Positions 21,306-32,214 of a stretch of 64,000 nt of DNA are shown here, in pieces. Numbering within the stretch: the stretch's first letter is position 1; each line of letters opens with the position of its first letter. Under the pieces are notes generated by a model. The model was not told where the DNA came from. It searched no databases and worked only from the letters and a program-made list of their open reading frames with translations. The DNA comes from Ornithodoros turicata. Lineage: Eukaryota > Arthropoda > Arachnida > Ixodida > Argasidae. Made by a program: the position numbers and the translations under genes. Location of the stretch: positions 72,667,687 to 72,731,686 of the forward strand of contig NC_088206.1 in the NCBI RefSeq assembly GCF_037126465.1, read 5' to 3'.

Positions 21306-22318
21306 CTGCTCTCAAAGAAGGCGGACCCAGACAGATCGCTATACGGCCTCTATTTCGATTTCATACCCGGTTAACGTCCCCCGTGCTGCAGCCAATGAAA
21401 CCTTTCTTATCACCTGAACACGAAATCCGTCCGGGGGCTTTAACCGAGTCGCGAAGAAAAAAATAACACTTTACGACCTTCCTTTGGGGTCTGTGTCCCC
21501 ATGAATGATGTTGCCCTTTGTATAGAGCTCGACAGTAAAGAGGTTTCCCAGTTTTGCGTTAACGTCAGATCCGAAAGGCTTCGAACGCTGCGTTACGCGA
21601 TATGTGACTTGCGAGGGTTTCCCAGTTAAGCCTTCTTCAGTAGCCTTTACTTTTTTTATTTATTTTTTGCTCATCCCTGACGTGCGTTTCAGCTGGCGGA
21701 AATATATACTTCATTCCCGGGCGGAGACTTCTTTTTGAAAAGTTTTGAATGCGGCGGGTCGTCAATAAACACACTGGCAGTGTCGTCTCCGTCCAAACAG
21801 ACGCGGTACTCTATCTTAACGTCGGTGATGGTTGGAGAGGGAAATTGAGTGAGGGGGTTGGAAAGGGAATGTGAGGGCGCTTCAGAGAGCGACACACGTA
21901 TAAAAGTAAAAATTTAAAAGCGTTAAAAATCCTCAGTGCTGGGTACGAACAAGACAGCCGGTACACTAAAAGACACAAAAGGACGCAGACACGAGCACTT
22001 TTTACGCTTTTAAATGATGTACCAACCGGCCCATTTCGAAACATTGTTTCAAGTAAAAATGTTCGTATTTAAGACTCCAGTGATTCGAGAAACCGACACA
22101 ATTGACGTGGCTGAGCGAAGGTATCAGTGAGCTTATGGCTTTCTGAATCGAAACTACTTTTCGACGCCACCGAGTGGTTAACCGTGTGTTAACGGTTCAG
22201 ATTGGCGATGACACGCGCTCTCATGTTTTCTTCTTCTTCAACTGTGTTTTCGAATAATTTGTTAGGCACACAGCCGTAAGGTTGCTTTCTATTTTTTATT
22301 TTTATTTGTGTAGACGCG
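21306..22318. other. Intergenic stretch, no gene recognised
   Basis: Mixed composition with a T-rich patch at 21650-21667. No repeat or coding signature could be named. Confidence 0.4.
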
Positions 22319-22474
22319 TGGCGTACGCCTTTTTGTGACAGTTAACATTTCTGCATAAGTGTCACAAAAAGGCGTACGCCTCCCGTTTTCACCAAATCGA
22401 GGGAGACAACGATGTCACTCGGAATGAGGGTTGGCTAGGAGCGTGCTATGCGGGGAAGTTCATTTTTAAGAGTG
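22319..22474. mobile_element. Palindromic TA-MITE, 5'-truncated
   Basis: It begins in the core (GGCGTACGCCTTTTTGTGAC), passes the loop AACATTTCTGCATAAGTG and keeps the whole right arm to TTCATTTTTAAGAGTG. Confidence 0.75.
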
Positions 22475-23638
22475 CAGGGTGGGATGAGAAGAAGAAGAGA
22501 AAAAGGAGAAGTCAGCTTTGGATTGATTCTGTACGGGTATTAATTTCAATCTGTTGATTGATAAAGAATGCAGACCGAAGACTTATCTTCAGCTATTTGT
22601 AGATTATACAAAGATCAACAATAGAGTACAAAAGAGAGAGAGAAAGAGAGGAAAGCATTTTCTTCTAAGGAGAACAAAAGCGAAGAAGGTAGTTTCACCA
22701 ACGTGTCGGCTGACCACTCACATCTGTAAAACCCGAAAACGGAAGAAATAGAAAACAAGATACCGAGGAAGAAATAAAAAAAAAAGAAAATGTGAGGAAT
22801 TAGCTTCGGTAAGCTCAACCACCCAGCTAACGGATACGAAAACGAAGGATAAAAGAAAGAGGACAAATGAGATGAAAAAAAAAAGGAAAAAAAAGTGACA
22901 AACAAAAGAGGGAGAAACTAGTCTCCGAAAAAGGTAGAGCGAATGGAAAAGACGCGAAATAGGGACAATAACATGTAAGGACCGCAGCAGTAAAAAGGTA
23001 TCTCCGTGTAAGAGAACGTTTTTGGGCGCTCCTCGCTGGGGAAAAAAAAGAAGTATTTATTAGACCCTATTCTGTCGTGACAGCGTAAAGAATGACGAGA
23101 GGAGAAGTGAGCCATGTTCGCCGGAGTTTGCCCTCCCGTGTCAAAGTCGACGTTGATGTGCAGGTTTATTCTGAGAAAACTACCAACGTTAGCCTTGTCT
23201 CAAGGCTCGCTCACTCTTTACTGCCAAGGTTGCCTGCCTCCGTGTCTTTTGGGAGAATCACAAAATAAAGCAGCAGCTCTGCAGTTAGGCAAGCTTTACA
23301 TTTAGAGCGACAAAAACCGCATAAATGCGGCGTAACCAAAATATGAAACCAAGTATCTCGCACGTGTCACTTAGTGGCGTTGTACAAGTTATCCTCCGCG
23401 TGAGACATGGATCCACGGAGCGGTTACTGTGGCGTCGCTCATGATCCTATAGTTGTCTCGCGACGTAAAACTCCTTATGATCGTTAATATTATCGGATGA
23501 GTCTTTGGTGGTAACTCCGGGCCTCACAGATGTAGGCAACGTCACGACTAACGTCCTGGGAGAATGTGCGTCCAGGTCAGACTTCTAACGGAACTGTGCC
23601 GACATATGTCTGAAAGCGTCCGAGGAAAATCAGGGAAA
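22475..23638. other. Purine-rich intergenic stretch
   Basis: From 22485 to 23110 the plus strand is strongly A/G-rich (GAAGAAGAAG, GAGAGAGAAAGAGAGG, AAAAAAAAGGAAAA). No gene is recognised; a 63-codon ATG frame at 23114-23305 has no family match. Confidence 0.45.
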
Positions 23639-23884
23639 CTCTTTAACGTAACTTCACCGCATAGCACGTTCTTGGCCGACCACTATCCCGAATGACATCG
23701 TTCTGACCCCTGATTGGTTAAAAATGGGAGGCGTACGCCTGTTTGTGACACTTATGCAGTTACGTTAATTGCCACAAAAAGCCGTAGGCCCAGCGCTTTA
23801 CCACAAATCAGGTGGGATCATTCTGTGCAATAGCTGGCCTTCACCTTCGCCGTGCTATTTGGTCAGCTTCTGTTTTGAGAGTGG
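23639..23884. mobile_element. Decayed palindromic MITE, GTTACGTTAATTG loop type
   Basis: CTTCACCGCATAGCACGTTC, GGGAGGCGTACGCCTGTTTG, loop GCAGTTACGTTAATTGCC and right arm GCCGTGCTATTTGGTCAGC. Same subfamily as 12747-12988. Confidence 0.65.
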
Positions 23885-23888
23885 AGGT

Positions 23889-24134
23889 CATGCCAAAGAC
23901 CCAGAGGTGTTGGTTTCGAATGTGGTACCACCGGTTGTGCCCTTTGAGGTTCTCTCTGATTTCTCCAGCGCAGGTGTTCCAGACGAGTCGGCGCGGTATT
24001 CCACTGAAGTCGTCCCGGGACGCATACTGGATCCCTCTCTCCCTCTTTTTCTCTTTCTCTCTCTCTCTCAATCTATCTATGTCTTTACACCGATCATAGT
24101 CACAGTTGCTACGCGGGGTGCTAACAAGATCCAT
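23889..24134 (+). mobile_element. SINE fragment
   Basis: A decayed B box (TTGGTTTCGAATGTGG), a body (GTCGTCCCGGGACGCATAC) and end block CACAGTTGCTACGCGGGGTG, with a (CT)n expansion at 24034-24068. Same family as 1657-1974. Confidence 0.55.
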
Positions 24135-24138
24135 ACTA

Positions 24139-24387
24139 CACTCTTAAAAATGAACTTCACCGCATAGCACGCTCCTAGCCAACCATTATCTCGAATGATA
24201 TCGTTATCTGCCCTGATTTGTTGAAAACTGGAGGCGTACGCCTTTTCTGTGACAATTATGAACAGCATAAGTGTCACAGAAAAGGCGTACGCCTCCCCTT
24301 TTCAACAAATCAAGACAGATAACGATATCATTCGAGATAATGGTTGGCTAGGAGCGTGCTATGCGGTGAAGTTCATTTTTAAGAGTG
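24139..24387. mobile_element. Palindromic TA-MITE, family 1, full length
   Basis: TA on both sides. Both arms carry CATTATCTCG. The loop is in the CAATTATGAACAGCATAAGTG orientation. Confidence 0.88.
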
Positions 24388-24446
24388 TAAAGTTAGAACA
24401 ATAATTATACGAGTTTTAAGAGTATACGTCGTTGAGCACGAGATTG

Positions 24447-26001
24447 AAGGTTGGTCCTCACTGATGCGTTTTGACGCGCAGGCATCCGTTCCGTTGGCCT
24501 GTATCAAACTTGTGCCCGTTACCGAAAAAAAGGAACTAAATACCGTTACCCGTTACTTCAGAAAAAAGTAACTAAATACGTTACTCGTTACCAACATGCA
24601 AAAGTAACGAGTTCTCGTTACTCACAGGGAACGAGTTACTTTTACGTTACCGCAGCATACTTTCAGTTAAAGGAGCCAACAAACATGCCGTCACTTGCCT
24701 TCAACTCTTTATTACTGAGGAATTGCACTTCAGAAGAAGCTGATAATCGAAATTTGTCGTCCGTCCTTCGTGTTCCGTGTCCCTCGGCCCGTTACCATGA
24801 ATGTATATCAGTTTGCCTGGACCTTCTCCCTTGCTTCCGAAGTGGGGGTGATCGGAGATTACGAAAACACAAGAAAAAACACTGGTTTTCGTGCCACCGA
24901 TCACCAACGGTTCCCAAAAACAGGCGAGGGGCTGCGTCGTAATTTAGAGCGCTCAGAAGCTTAGCAAAGACAAGAAAAGGCTAGATGTCGAAACGCGTTT
25001 TTTGTAGCCATAGCACAATTGGTGGCCATTCTTGGGAAAGAGTGATGGTCCGAAATTACGGAAACAAGAGAAAGGACAACAACACATCCAGTGAGGGACT
25101 GGTCACGCAGGTCAAATCTGCACGCATTGCGTTGAGTGCCGAAATGTGCTCCCCCGTGCTCAAGAAAAGGAACGAGTAACGTCAGTAACGAGTTACCAAT
25201 TTTTGTAACTGATTCCGTTACTATTACTATTTTTTAAAAGTAACTGAGTCGTTACTTCGTTACAAAAAAAAGTAACCGTTACCAAGTAACGAGTTACTTG
25301 TAACGAGTTAGGCACAACTCTGGCCTGTATCCGCCAGTTACCATGACAACGAGCTAACGGAGAGCTCCCACGCACGGACGCAGAAGAGTTCGCAACGGCT
25401 CAACTTTTCCGCACAGCAGTGCGTTCGACGCAGCAAGGAGACCAATCAGAGCGGCGAACCTGACGCATGCGTAGTTTGTACTGGGTGGGTAAACAGCAAT
25501 GGCGGCCAACGGAGCAACGTTGTGTGGTTTTGTGTATGTGGTGCTGCCATACTGGCATTGCAGTGCAATAAATGCAGCGAAATGAAGGTAACAAGGCGAG
25601 GCTAGATTATGAAAAGGCAGTGCAGCGTGAGAACGTGTGTTCTTGTCTCATTCAGTTTCTGCTGAAAGAGTAGCGCGGCGAGGAATAGTGGACCACAAGA
25701 AATCCAGCGAAAGCATCGATGTCATCGTTTCCGTATCTTCCATATCGAGGCACCACTGCACGCAAACAAAGCGCTTTTAAAATACGACGTTCAATCGCAG
25801 TGCCTTCGTCTGTGCTGTATGGGCATGCACTGAACCCACGTCGGTGCGCTTCGTCGACCATGTGTCAGCCACCGTCAACCGACGGACGTAGGTCCGTGAC
25901 AGTGAGAGCATGTCAACGCATTACGCTGCGTTGAGCACTGAGGATGCGTGCCAACGGAACGGATGATTGTGCGTCAAAACGCACCGGTGAGGACCAACCT
26001 T
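24447..26001. mobile_element. TIR element, about 1.55 kb, containing a nested hAT
   Basis: The left end AAGGTTGGTCCTCACTGATG and the right end are inverted over about 50 bp, up to CATCCGTTCCGTTGG. The hAT element at 24505-25322 lies just inside the left TIR and is a later insertion. No transposase is recognisable in the remaining interior. The target duplication is not clear (GAGATTG against GAGGTTT). Confidence 0.55.
24505..25322. mobile_element. Non-autonomous hAT element, 818 bp, 8-bp duplication
   Basis: Ends CAAACTTGTGCC and GGCACAACTCTG, flanked by identical GCCTGTAT (24497-24504 and 25323-25330). Subterminal regions are packed with GTTAC/GTAAC short repeats (GTAACGAGTTAC and relatives), typical of hAT transposase-binding ends. 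No intact coding region. Confidence 0.8.
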
Positions 26002-26535
26002 GAGGTTTCCAAAGTCTGTAGCGACTGCGGCCATGCACTTTGAGGGGAAAAGAGTAAAAGTGCCACGAACTTCAGAAACATTCACAAAAGCACTCCGTTC
26101 GAAAACACGAAAAGGTCATCGGAAGCTTCGTGTTGTCTCTGTGTTTCTGCCCACATTCAGCGGGCTTTTTCAGTATGGAGTTCTTCCACAGATTCTGTTT
26201 CTTGATAATCATAAAACAGATAAAAAGCGAGCGAGCTGGTGGCATATATCCCTCACGAAAACCCCCGAGACTAGGGAAACAAAAACGTCGCTTTTTTTCC
26301 CCTATAGTATCGGGGGGGGGGGGGGGGTTCCGTCTTGTCCATTTCTTGATTCGTTTCATTTCTATTCAGAACGGTCAACAGAGATGTATATGACTCTCTC
26401 TCCTCGTATTGTCGTTACCGATGCACTCGTAAATTTAGCTCGACCTGGAGAAATGACATCCGCATTGCTTCGAATGTATCCGAAATTATTGATTTCCGGC
26501 TTTCATTATTCCGTCCCGCTTCACCGAAACAACAC
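26002..26535. other. Intergenic stretch with G run
   Basis: A 17-base G run at 26312-26328. The 191-codon plus-strand frame (26000-26575) crosses the G run and ends inside a MITE; it is not supported as a gene. Confidence 0.45.
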
Positions 26536-26784
26536 CACTCTTAGAAACAAACTTCACCTCATAGCACGCTCCTAGCCAGCCATCATCTCGAATGATATCG
26601 TTATCAGCACTGATTTGTTGAAAACGAGAGGCGTACGCCTTTTTTGTGACACTTATGCTGTTCATAATTGTCACAGAAAAGGTGTACGCCTCCCGTTTTC
26701 AACAAATCCGGGCAGATAACGATATCATTCGAGATGATGGCTGGCTAGGAGCGTGCTATGCGGTGAAGTTCATTTTTAAGCGTG
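26536..26784. mobile_element. Palindromic TA-MITE, family 1, first of a tandem pair
   Basis: CACTCTTAGAAACAAACTTC to TTCATTTTTAAGCGTG. It is separated from the next copy only by TA (26785-26786). Confidence 0.85.
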
Positions 26785-26786
26785 TA

Positions 26787-27034
26787 CACTCTTAAAAATG
26801 AACTTCACCGCACAGCACGCTCCTAGCCAACCATTATCTCGAATGATATCGTTGTCTGACCTGATTCGCTGAAAACGAGGGGCGTACGCCTTTTTGTGAC
26901 AATTATGAACAGCATAAGTGTCACAAAAAAGGCGTACGCCTCCGGTTTTCAACAAATCCGTGCAGATAACGATATCATTCCAGATTATGATTGGCTAGGA
27001 GCATGCTATGCGGTGAAACTCATTTTTAAGAGTG
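26787..27034. mobile_element. Palindromic TA-MITE, family 1, second of a tandem pair
   Basis: It begins directly after the shared TA and ends CTCATTTTTAAGAGTG followed by TA. The loop is opposite to its neighbour. One copy probably inserted at the TA flanking the other. Confidence 0.85.
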
Positions 27035-27115
27035 TAGCTGGAACCAAACCAGGCAGAAAGTTTACCGACCGGATCCAGCGGGACTCGAACCTGTCTGATT
27101 GCTATTTTGCTTATC

Positions 27116-27385
27116 CCGAATGACAACGTTCTCTCCCCCGATTTGATGAGAACGGGGGCCGTACGCCATTTTTGTGGCAATTGTGGTCGGGATGATGGTT
27201 GGCTAGGGGCGTGCTATGCGGTGAAGCTCTGTTTTTAGCAGTGTAACCAACCGTCATTCCGACATTGTTCTCTTCCCTGATTTGTTGAAAACGGGAGGCG
27301 TACGCCTTTTCGGGGCAATTACCGCAACTGCACGAGTGTCACAGAAAGACGTACGCTTTCCACAAATCAGGAGCGATAACGGTAT
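27116..27385. mobile_element. Two decayed palindromic MITE fragments
   Basis: 27116-27243 has lost most of the right core (GGGGGCCGTACGCCATTTTT then GGGATGATGGTTGGCTAG). 27245-27385 keeps AACCAACCGTCATTCCGACA, GGGAGGCGTACGCC, a GCAACTGCACGAGTGTCAC loop and ACAAATCAGGAGCGATAACG. Confidence 0.6.
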
Positions 27386-28900
27386 CAGCGCGCCAAAGCG
27401 TTCACTAATAGCGGAGATAAAACGCGATAATAAAAAGACGAAAAAAATCGTTGGAGGGTACCGGACGTGAAGGGGTATTTCTGGGAACTTTCCGTTGCCC
27501 GGGTACGAAACGACGCTTGTTTCGGAGTAACTCGAGCACCAACTGATCCAGTGAATGACGTCAATATGTGTTTTCCTATTGCACCATGGCCACGAATTTT
27601 TTGAAGCTAGTGAATGGGGCCTGTTATCTTGGGCGTGACTTAAATAGGTCTTGCTCGAGTGAAGATGTTTCTAAATAGGTCGCATTAGCGTCAATGTTGT
27701 TCGTGGCAACCGAAGCGTCGCTTGACGAGCACTCTTCTAATCATCGGAGGCGGGGAACATCTTCTATCAAGTTGTCAAGATAACGCACATTTTTCGTCGG
27801 ACCGCATTTATACCATCCATTCAGATTAGTTGTTCCTTTTAGTCACTGTGAATACTAGTATTACGGTAATTCTCTTTTCTTATATCCTGCGTACGTGGTT
27901 GGAATTCATTGCCTTCAAATTTTGTTGTACCGATAGCCCGGATACATTTCTAAAAATGTGTGATGAACTGTACTTACTTTAGATGGGTAGAAAACCGGCG
28001 AACCGGTAGAGAAGTACGAAGGAAGTTGCCTCAGGACAGGAGCCGCCTTTTGGTGCGGCTCCTGTCCTGAGGCAACTTCCTTTGTACTTACTTTAGTTTC
28101 TTTCGGTGTGGTTGTTTTTCTCGTTGTTTTTGTCTTTTGTAGCCGGACTAGCGCTCCCAACTTACGTAAAATGCCTTATAGTCCCTCGAGATAATAAAAT
28201 GAAATGAAATAACGTACCACATCCAGAGAAAGTTAGATCCAAATTAGATATCCATTAATATTGCAGCATTGAGTGAAGAATGAAAAAAGAAAAGAAAAGA
28301 AGCTCTGTTCAGCTACACGATGAATTAGAATGACAGAACTACAGCGAATGAAGCATTTCGGGAAATTTGAATGGAGACAAGCTCTCGTGCAGATTTGCAG
28401 CTTCATTCAAGATCTGGCTCTGCGCAAAAGCCAATTACGTAAAAGCTTTCGCGTTTCGTTATCTTGTGTACACGCACCTAACAAAATCGTCACTTGCGAT
28501 AATTCTTTTATTTATTTATTTTTCGATCCAAATCCGGCTTTGTCCCTCATCGCGGTTCGTTACGTTTTGTTTATTTTCCGCAATTTTTAGTGATTCGCTT
28601 CCGCGCTTCTCGCGGAAAGCTGTCGTAGTTGCGGAATGAATGCTTCGGTTGCTTTGGGGAAACATGCTTCCGCGATTGACGAAAAACGCCGGGGTCAGCC
28701 GCGCACGGTGAGAAGCCATCAGAACGCTTTCTTGAGTTGCCTTCGTGATGACTCAGCTACGAGTTTTGCCGATATATGCCGGAGTTATGCGGTATATGCC
28801 GATGTCTCCATTATTTTGTAGGAGTATAGTAAGCCCTGCACTCTAAAGAGAGATCGGGGGATGCGTAAGAAGAAGAAAAAAGGAGCGAGGTTGGTGCCCT
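27386..28900. other. Intergenic stretch; strong hairpin at 28012-28089
   Basis: No gene is recognised. Near 28590-28820 a plus-strand frame (61 codons) lacks family support. Confidence 0.45.
28012..28089. repeat. Near-perfect 35-bp hairpin, 8-nt loop
   Basis: The left arm 28012-28046 and right arm 28055-28089 pair at 34 of 35 positions (AGTTGCCTCAGGACAGGAGC on the left). GTACTTACTTTAG occurs on both outer sides (about 27970 and 28084). No TIR-type element ends or target duplication were found. Confidence 0.7.
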
Positions 28901-28914
28901 TTTGGTCACTCAAC

Positions 28915-29065
28915 AGTGAGAATGATATCTCTCCGTCCCCTGATTGGTAAAAAGCGGGAAGCGTACACCTTATTTGTAACACTTTACATATACGCAGAGT
29001 GTTACGCAAGAGCGTACGCAGCGTTATCATTCTGGATGCTGATTGACCAAGAGCGTGGTCAAATT
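28915..29065. mobile_element. Decayed palindromic MITE fragment
   Basis: GAGAATGATATCTCTCCGTC, GGGAAGCGTACACC, CACTTTACATATACGCAGAG and GATGCTGATTGACCAAGAGC trace the family outline with heavy decay. Confidence 0.45.
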
Positions 29066-29657
29066 ATCTCTTTAGACTTCAGTCGGTAGGGGAACTAACC
29101 TCGTCCACTAAACTCATATCACGCCTGTTGCGTAGCAGTGTGCATACTTCTTATTTTTTTAGCTTTTTAGCTGCGTTTTCGACATGACGATGCCCGCTTT
29201 CGGCGTGGTCAACCACGGCTAGCACTTGTCATCTTCACCACCACCATCTGTCCCTCTACTCTTACCGATTTTAATTTTGCCGGAGAAAATGACGCCTCAC
29301 TAGATAGCCTGCCTCTCAGCAACTTTAACCTGGCTTCACCAACACCGCACGCTTTTTCGTGTGCGTAGTTTGTTTCTCCGCTGTCGTCGGATAACGAAAA
29401 GATCAACGGCCACGCCACTTTTTGACCTCACGTTGTAGTCTTCTCCTGTCTCTATCTTGTTTATGCTTCCATGTCGCACACAACTACACGAGAGGGATAG
29501 TAATAAGCCTGGGTAATGCTGGAAAAAGTTGCTAGTAGAGCTGGAAGGGCCGTAAATTGCGTTTACGTTTTCCTACCCACATAATGAGTGCCTATGACGT
29601 GTTCCAACGGAAGATTGAAGGTCGACGACACAGTCTGCATACCGTCGTACCGTCGTA
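29066..29657. other. Intergenic stretch, nothing recognised
   Basis: No coding, repeat or RNA signature could be named. Confidence 0.4.
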
Positions 29658-30592
29658 CACTGTTAGAAGAAAAAGTATAAATAAGGTAGAGTAATGGGAT
29701 GTCGTACCCATTTTGTACCGTCTGCTTCGGATGTACACCTTTGGAGGGTATGAAGGTAAAAAAGGTATAAAGCGGGGCTAACGTACCATATTTATACCAC
29801 GCGTCTATACCCGGTATACCATGTGTAAGGTATAGGCTATACCTCCCACGGTATATGGGTGAGGCGCTGCTAATACATTCAGCGTTTTTATGCCTTTACT
29901 TGCGCAACGTGTTGCATCACTCCATTATTTGTCGTTGTTGAGATGGTATCGTATAAGTTATACAGTAATTTAGTTAAGAAGCACATATACATTAGTGTGG
30001 TAGTATTTGAATCCACAGGGTGAGTTTATGGCTGCGTAATATCTGTACACGCAATAATTAAATCAACCGTAATCACCCGCGGAGTCGCTTGACAGGCCAA
30101 GTCGCCATCCGTATATCAGCATTTGTTGACCCATAAATGTTTATCTCTCTATCGATACACACTTGATGACTACATACTGCCAAACTCGCGGAGCGGTCTT
30201 GCTCCTTGAAACTTTTCTTTTTCTAAATTCCGTATTTATTTTCACATGGGGAGTAATGTGCACAAGCTTTGCTCTCAGTTCACACCCATATGTTTTTGTG
30301 ATTATGTGTTAGCTTGTGTTTGCAGTGCGTGTGTGCGTAAAAACCTTTTTCTTTTCTTCCCTCCAAAGGTGATTTTTCTAGTTCCGTTTTCTGAAAATGT
30401 GTCGCGAACTGGATTAGAATAGTTAACCTGTGTAGCGGTATTGTTTGTATACCCAAGAGGTATAAATTCTAGACCTCCACTAGGGTAAACACTATTTATA
30501 CCTTTCCGAAAGGTATAAATTTATACCCTAAAAGGTACAAGTTATTGCACGGGCGACTTATACCTTGCAAGGAATAAATTTTTCTAGCAGTG
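29658..30592. mobile_element. TA-flanked TIR element, 935 bp, GGTATA-rich
   Basis: The left end CACTGTTAGAAGAAAAAGTA and right end (inverted CACTGCTAGAAAAATTTATT) are flanked by TA. Subterminal zones hold many GGTATA/TATACC repeats (29745-29860 and 30450-30570). No transposase coding. Tc1/mariner-like by duplication, but the assignment is tentative. Confidence 0.6.
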
Positions 30593-31300
30593 TATCGACA
30601 GGGAGAACAAAGTAAAAACCCAGTTCTTTGCGAGAACTTGCTCCGGCCCCCTAAATTGTAGGCTACTTCATTACTTCGTTGCTAGTGTATGCTACTTCAT
30701 TGTATTCCTTGTATTGTATTCGATAACAATAATCATTCCATGGTAACGTTTCATTCGTCTTCTTGCTCCTGTTTTTATGCTATAAGTACAACCATCTCGC
30801 GATGACAAAAACTGTTGTTACTATTTCGCCATTTCTCTGTTTATATTCTACGACAACCGTAGGTTACTGTTGCTTTTTCTTCGTTTTTGTTTTTATTTTG
30901 TGCGTTTTTATTTCACGAACGTTCATACAATAACCACCTGTCATCGTAACTTTTCCTTCGCGTGTTTTTATTTCGTAATCATTCATAAGTTACATTTCCT
31001 TTTCATTCGCTAAAACGAGCGAATGAAAAGGAAATGTAAAAGTGTTTTGCCTTTTCGTCTTTTTTTCTTTCTTTTTCTTTCTTGGCGTACACGCGCGTGT
31101 ACCGAATTTAATGGCATAGTGCTGATCAAATCGAAGGGAAAAAAAAAAGTTACTGTCAAACGATTACTTATAATGCTGATCGACACGCGAAATATTTCGA
31201 ATAAAATTTTCCAACGAAATATTTGCAATAAAATTTTATTGCCAACGGTCTATCTTCCGTGATGTTTTCACATTTTTGCTCCGCGATACTTTGGATTGTA
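30593..31300. other. AT-rich intergenic stretch with a hairpin
   Basis: A perfect 22-bp hairpin lies at 30990-31039 (arms 30990-31011 and 31018-31039, loop AAAACG), centred on CATTCGCT/AGCGAATG. No gene is recognised. Confidence 0.5.
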
Positions 31301-31549
31301 CACTCTTAGAAATGAACTTCACCGCATAGAACGCTCCTAGCCAACCATCATCTCGAATGATATCGTTATCTGCTCTGATTTGTTGAAAACGGGAGGCGTA
31401 CGCCTTTTTTGTGACAGTTATGAACAGCATAAGTGTCACAAAAAGGGCGTACGCTTCCCGTTTTCAACAAATCAGAGCAGATAGCGATATCATTCGAGAC
31501 GATGGTTGGCTAGGAGCGTGGTATGCGGTGAAGTTCCGTTCTAAGACTG
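31301..31549. mobile_element. Palindromic TA-MITE, family 1, full length
   Basis: CACTCTTAGAAATGAACTTC to TTCCGTTCTAAGACTG, left flank TA. The loop is in the CAGTTATGAACAGCATAAGTG orientation. Confidence 0.85.
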
Positions 31550-32029
31550 AACATTCAGACTTGCGCTAGACGCTATCTACAGCTAAGTTATTATCAACAG
31601 AGTGACAGTGGTGTCAACCTTGACCATGGCAAGGAGTGCAAGAAATTCGTAAGATATCCCTCCGTTATTTATAAACACCATAGTGATTAATGAACGCGGA
31701 GAGGTTAGAGTAAGGACCGAGGAAAAGTTAATTGTGAAAGGCACTGGATCCTCCTTTCCCGAAGCACCACCCCTGCATCCAATCGGCGCTCTTTGTTTTC
31801 AGCCGTCCAATGACCAGACGACAACTTTGCAGGATGACTCGACATTTAAGAAAAACCTTACAGCATCTTATCGTGTTAGTACCGCGATGCAGCTGTCATT
31901 ACGAACGGCGTGCATGAAAAAGTGTATATAGATGGAGAGGACGGCATGGGAGGAGTGAGAGAAAGGGGTCTTAGTTTTCATACTGGGCTGACTTCATGGG
32001 AAATTGCGCGCACGTCCGCCTAAAATGTA
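31550..32029. other. Intergenic stretch, nothing recognised
   Basis: Plus-strand short frames only; no named feature. Confidence 0.4.
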
Positions 32030-32100
32030 TGCCAAGGAAAACTTCAGACAGCACAGCCGTTGCTAGGACTCGAACCCACCATCTCCTAGGCCTTGTACAT
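32030..32100 (-). mobile_element. tRNA-like SINE head fragment, minus strand
   Basis: Read on the minus strand, GGGTTCGAGTCCTAGCAACG is a B-box-bearing tRNA-like block followed by GGCTGTGCTGTCTGAAGTTT, which parallels the SINE body. No complete cloverleaf could be drawn. Confidence 0.45.
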
Positions 32101-32116
32101 ACCTACGAACAAATGC

Positions 32117-32214
32117 CCCAAGCAGCACAACATCTTGGGCCAATATTGGACCAATATTGGCAATCTCGGCCCAAGATTGGACCAATATTGGCCCGAGATG
32201 TTGCGCTGCTTGGG
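32117..32214. mobile_element. CCCAAGCAGC-ended MITE, 98 bp, with ATATTGG repeats
   Basis: It shares the terminal CCCAAGCAGCACAA with the 3887 and 46079 elements but has a different interior: repeated CCAATATTGG and GGCCCAAGAT/ATCTTGGGCC units. The arms are inverted throughout. Confidence 0.65.

Noticed and set aside
26000..26575. 191-codon plus-strand frame, longest in its region
   Set aside because: It spans a G homopolymer, ends within a MITE and has no family signature.
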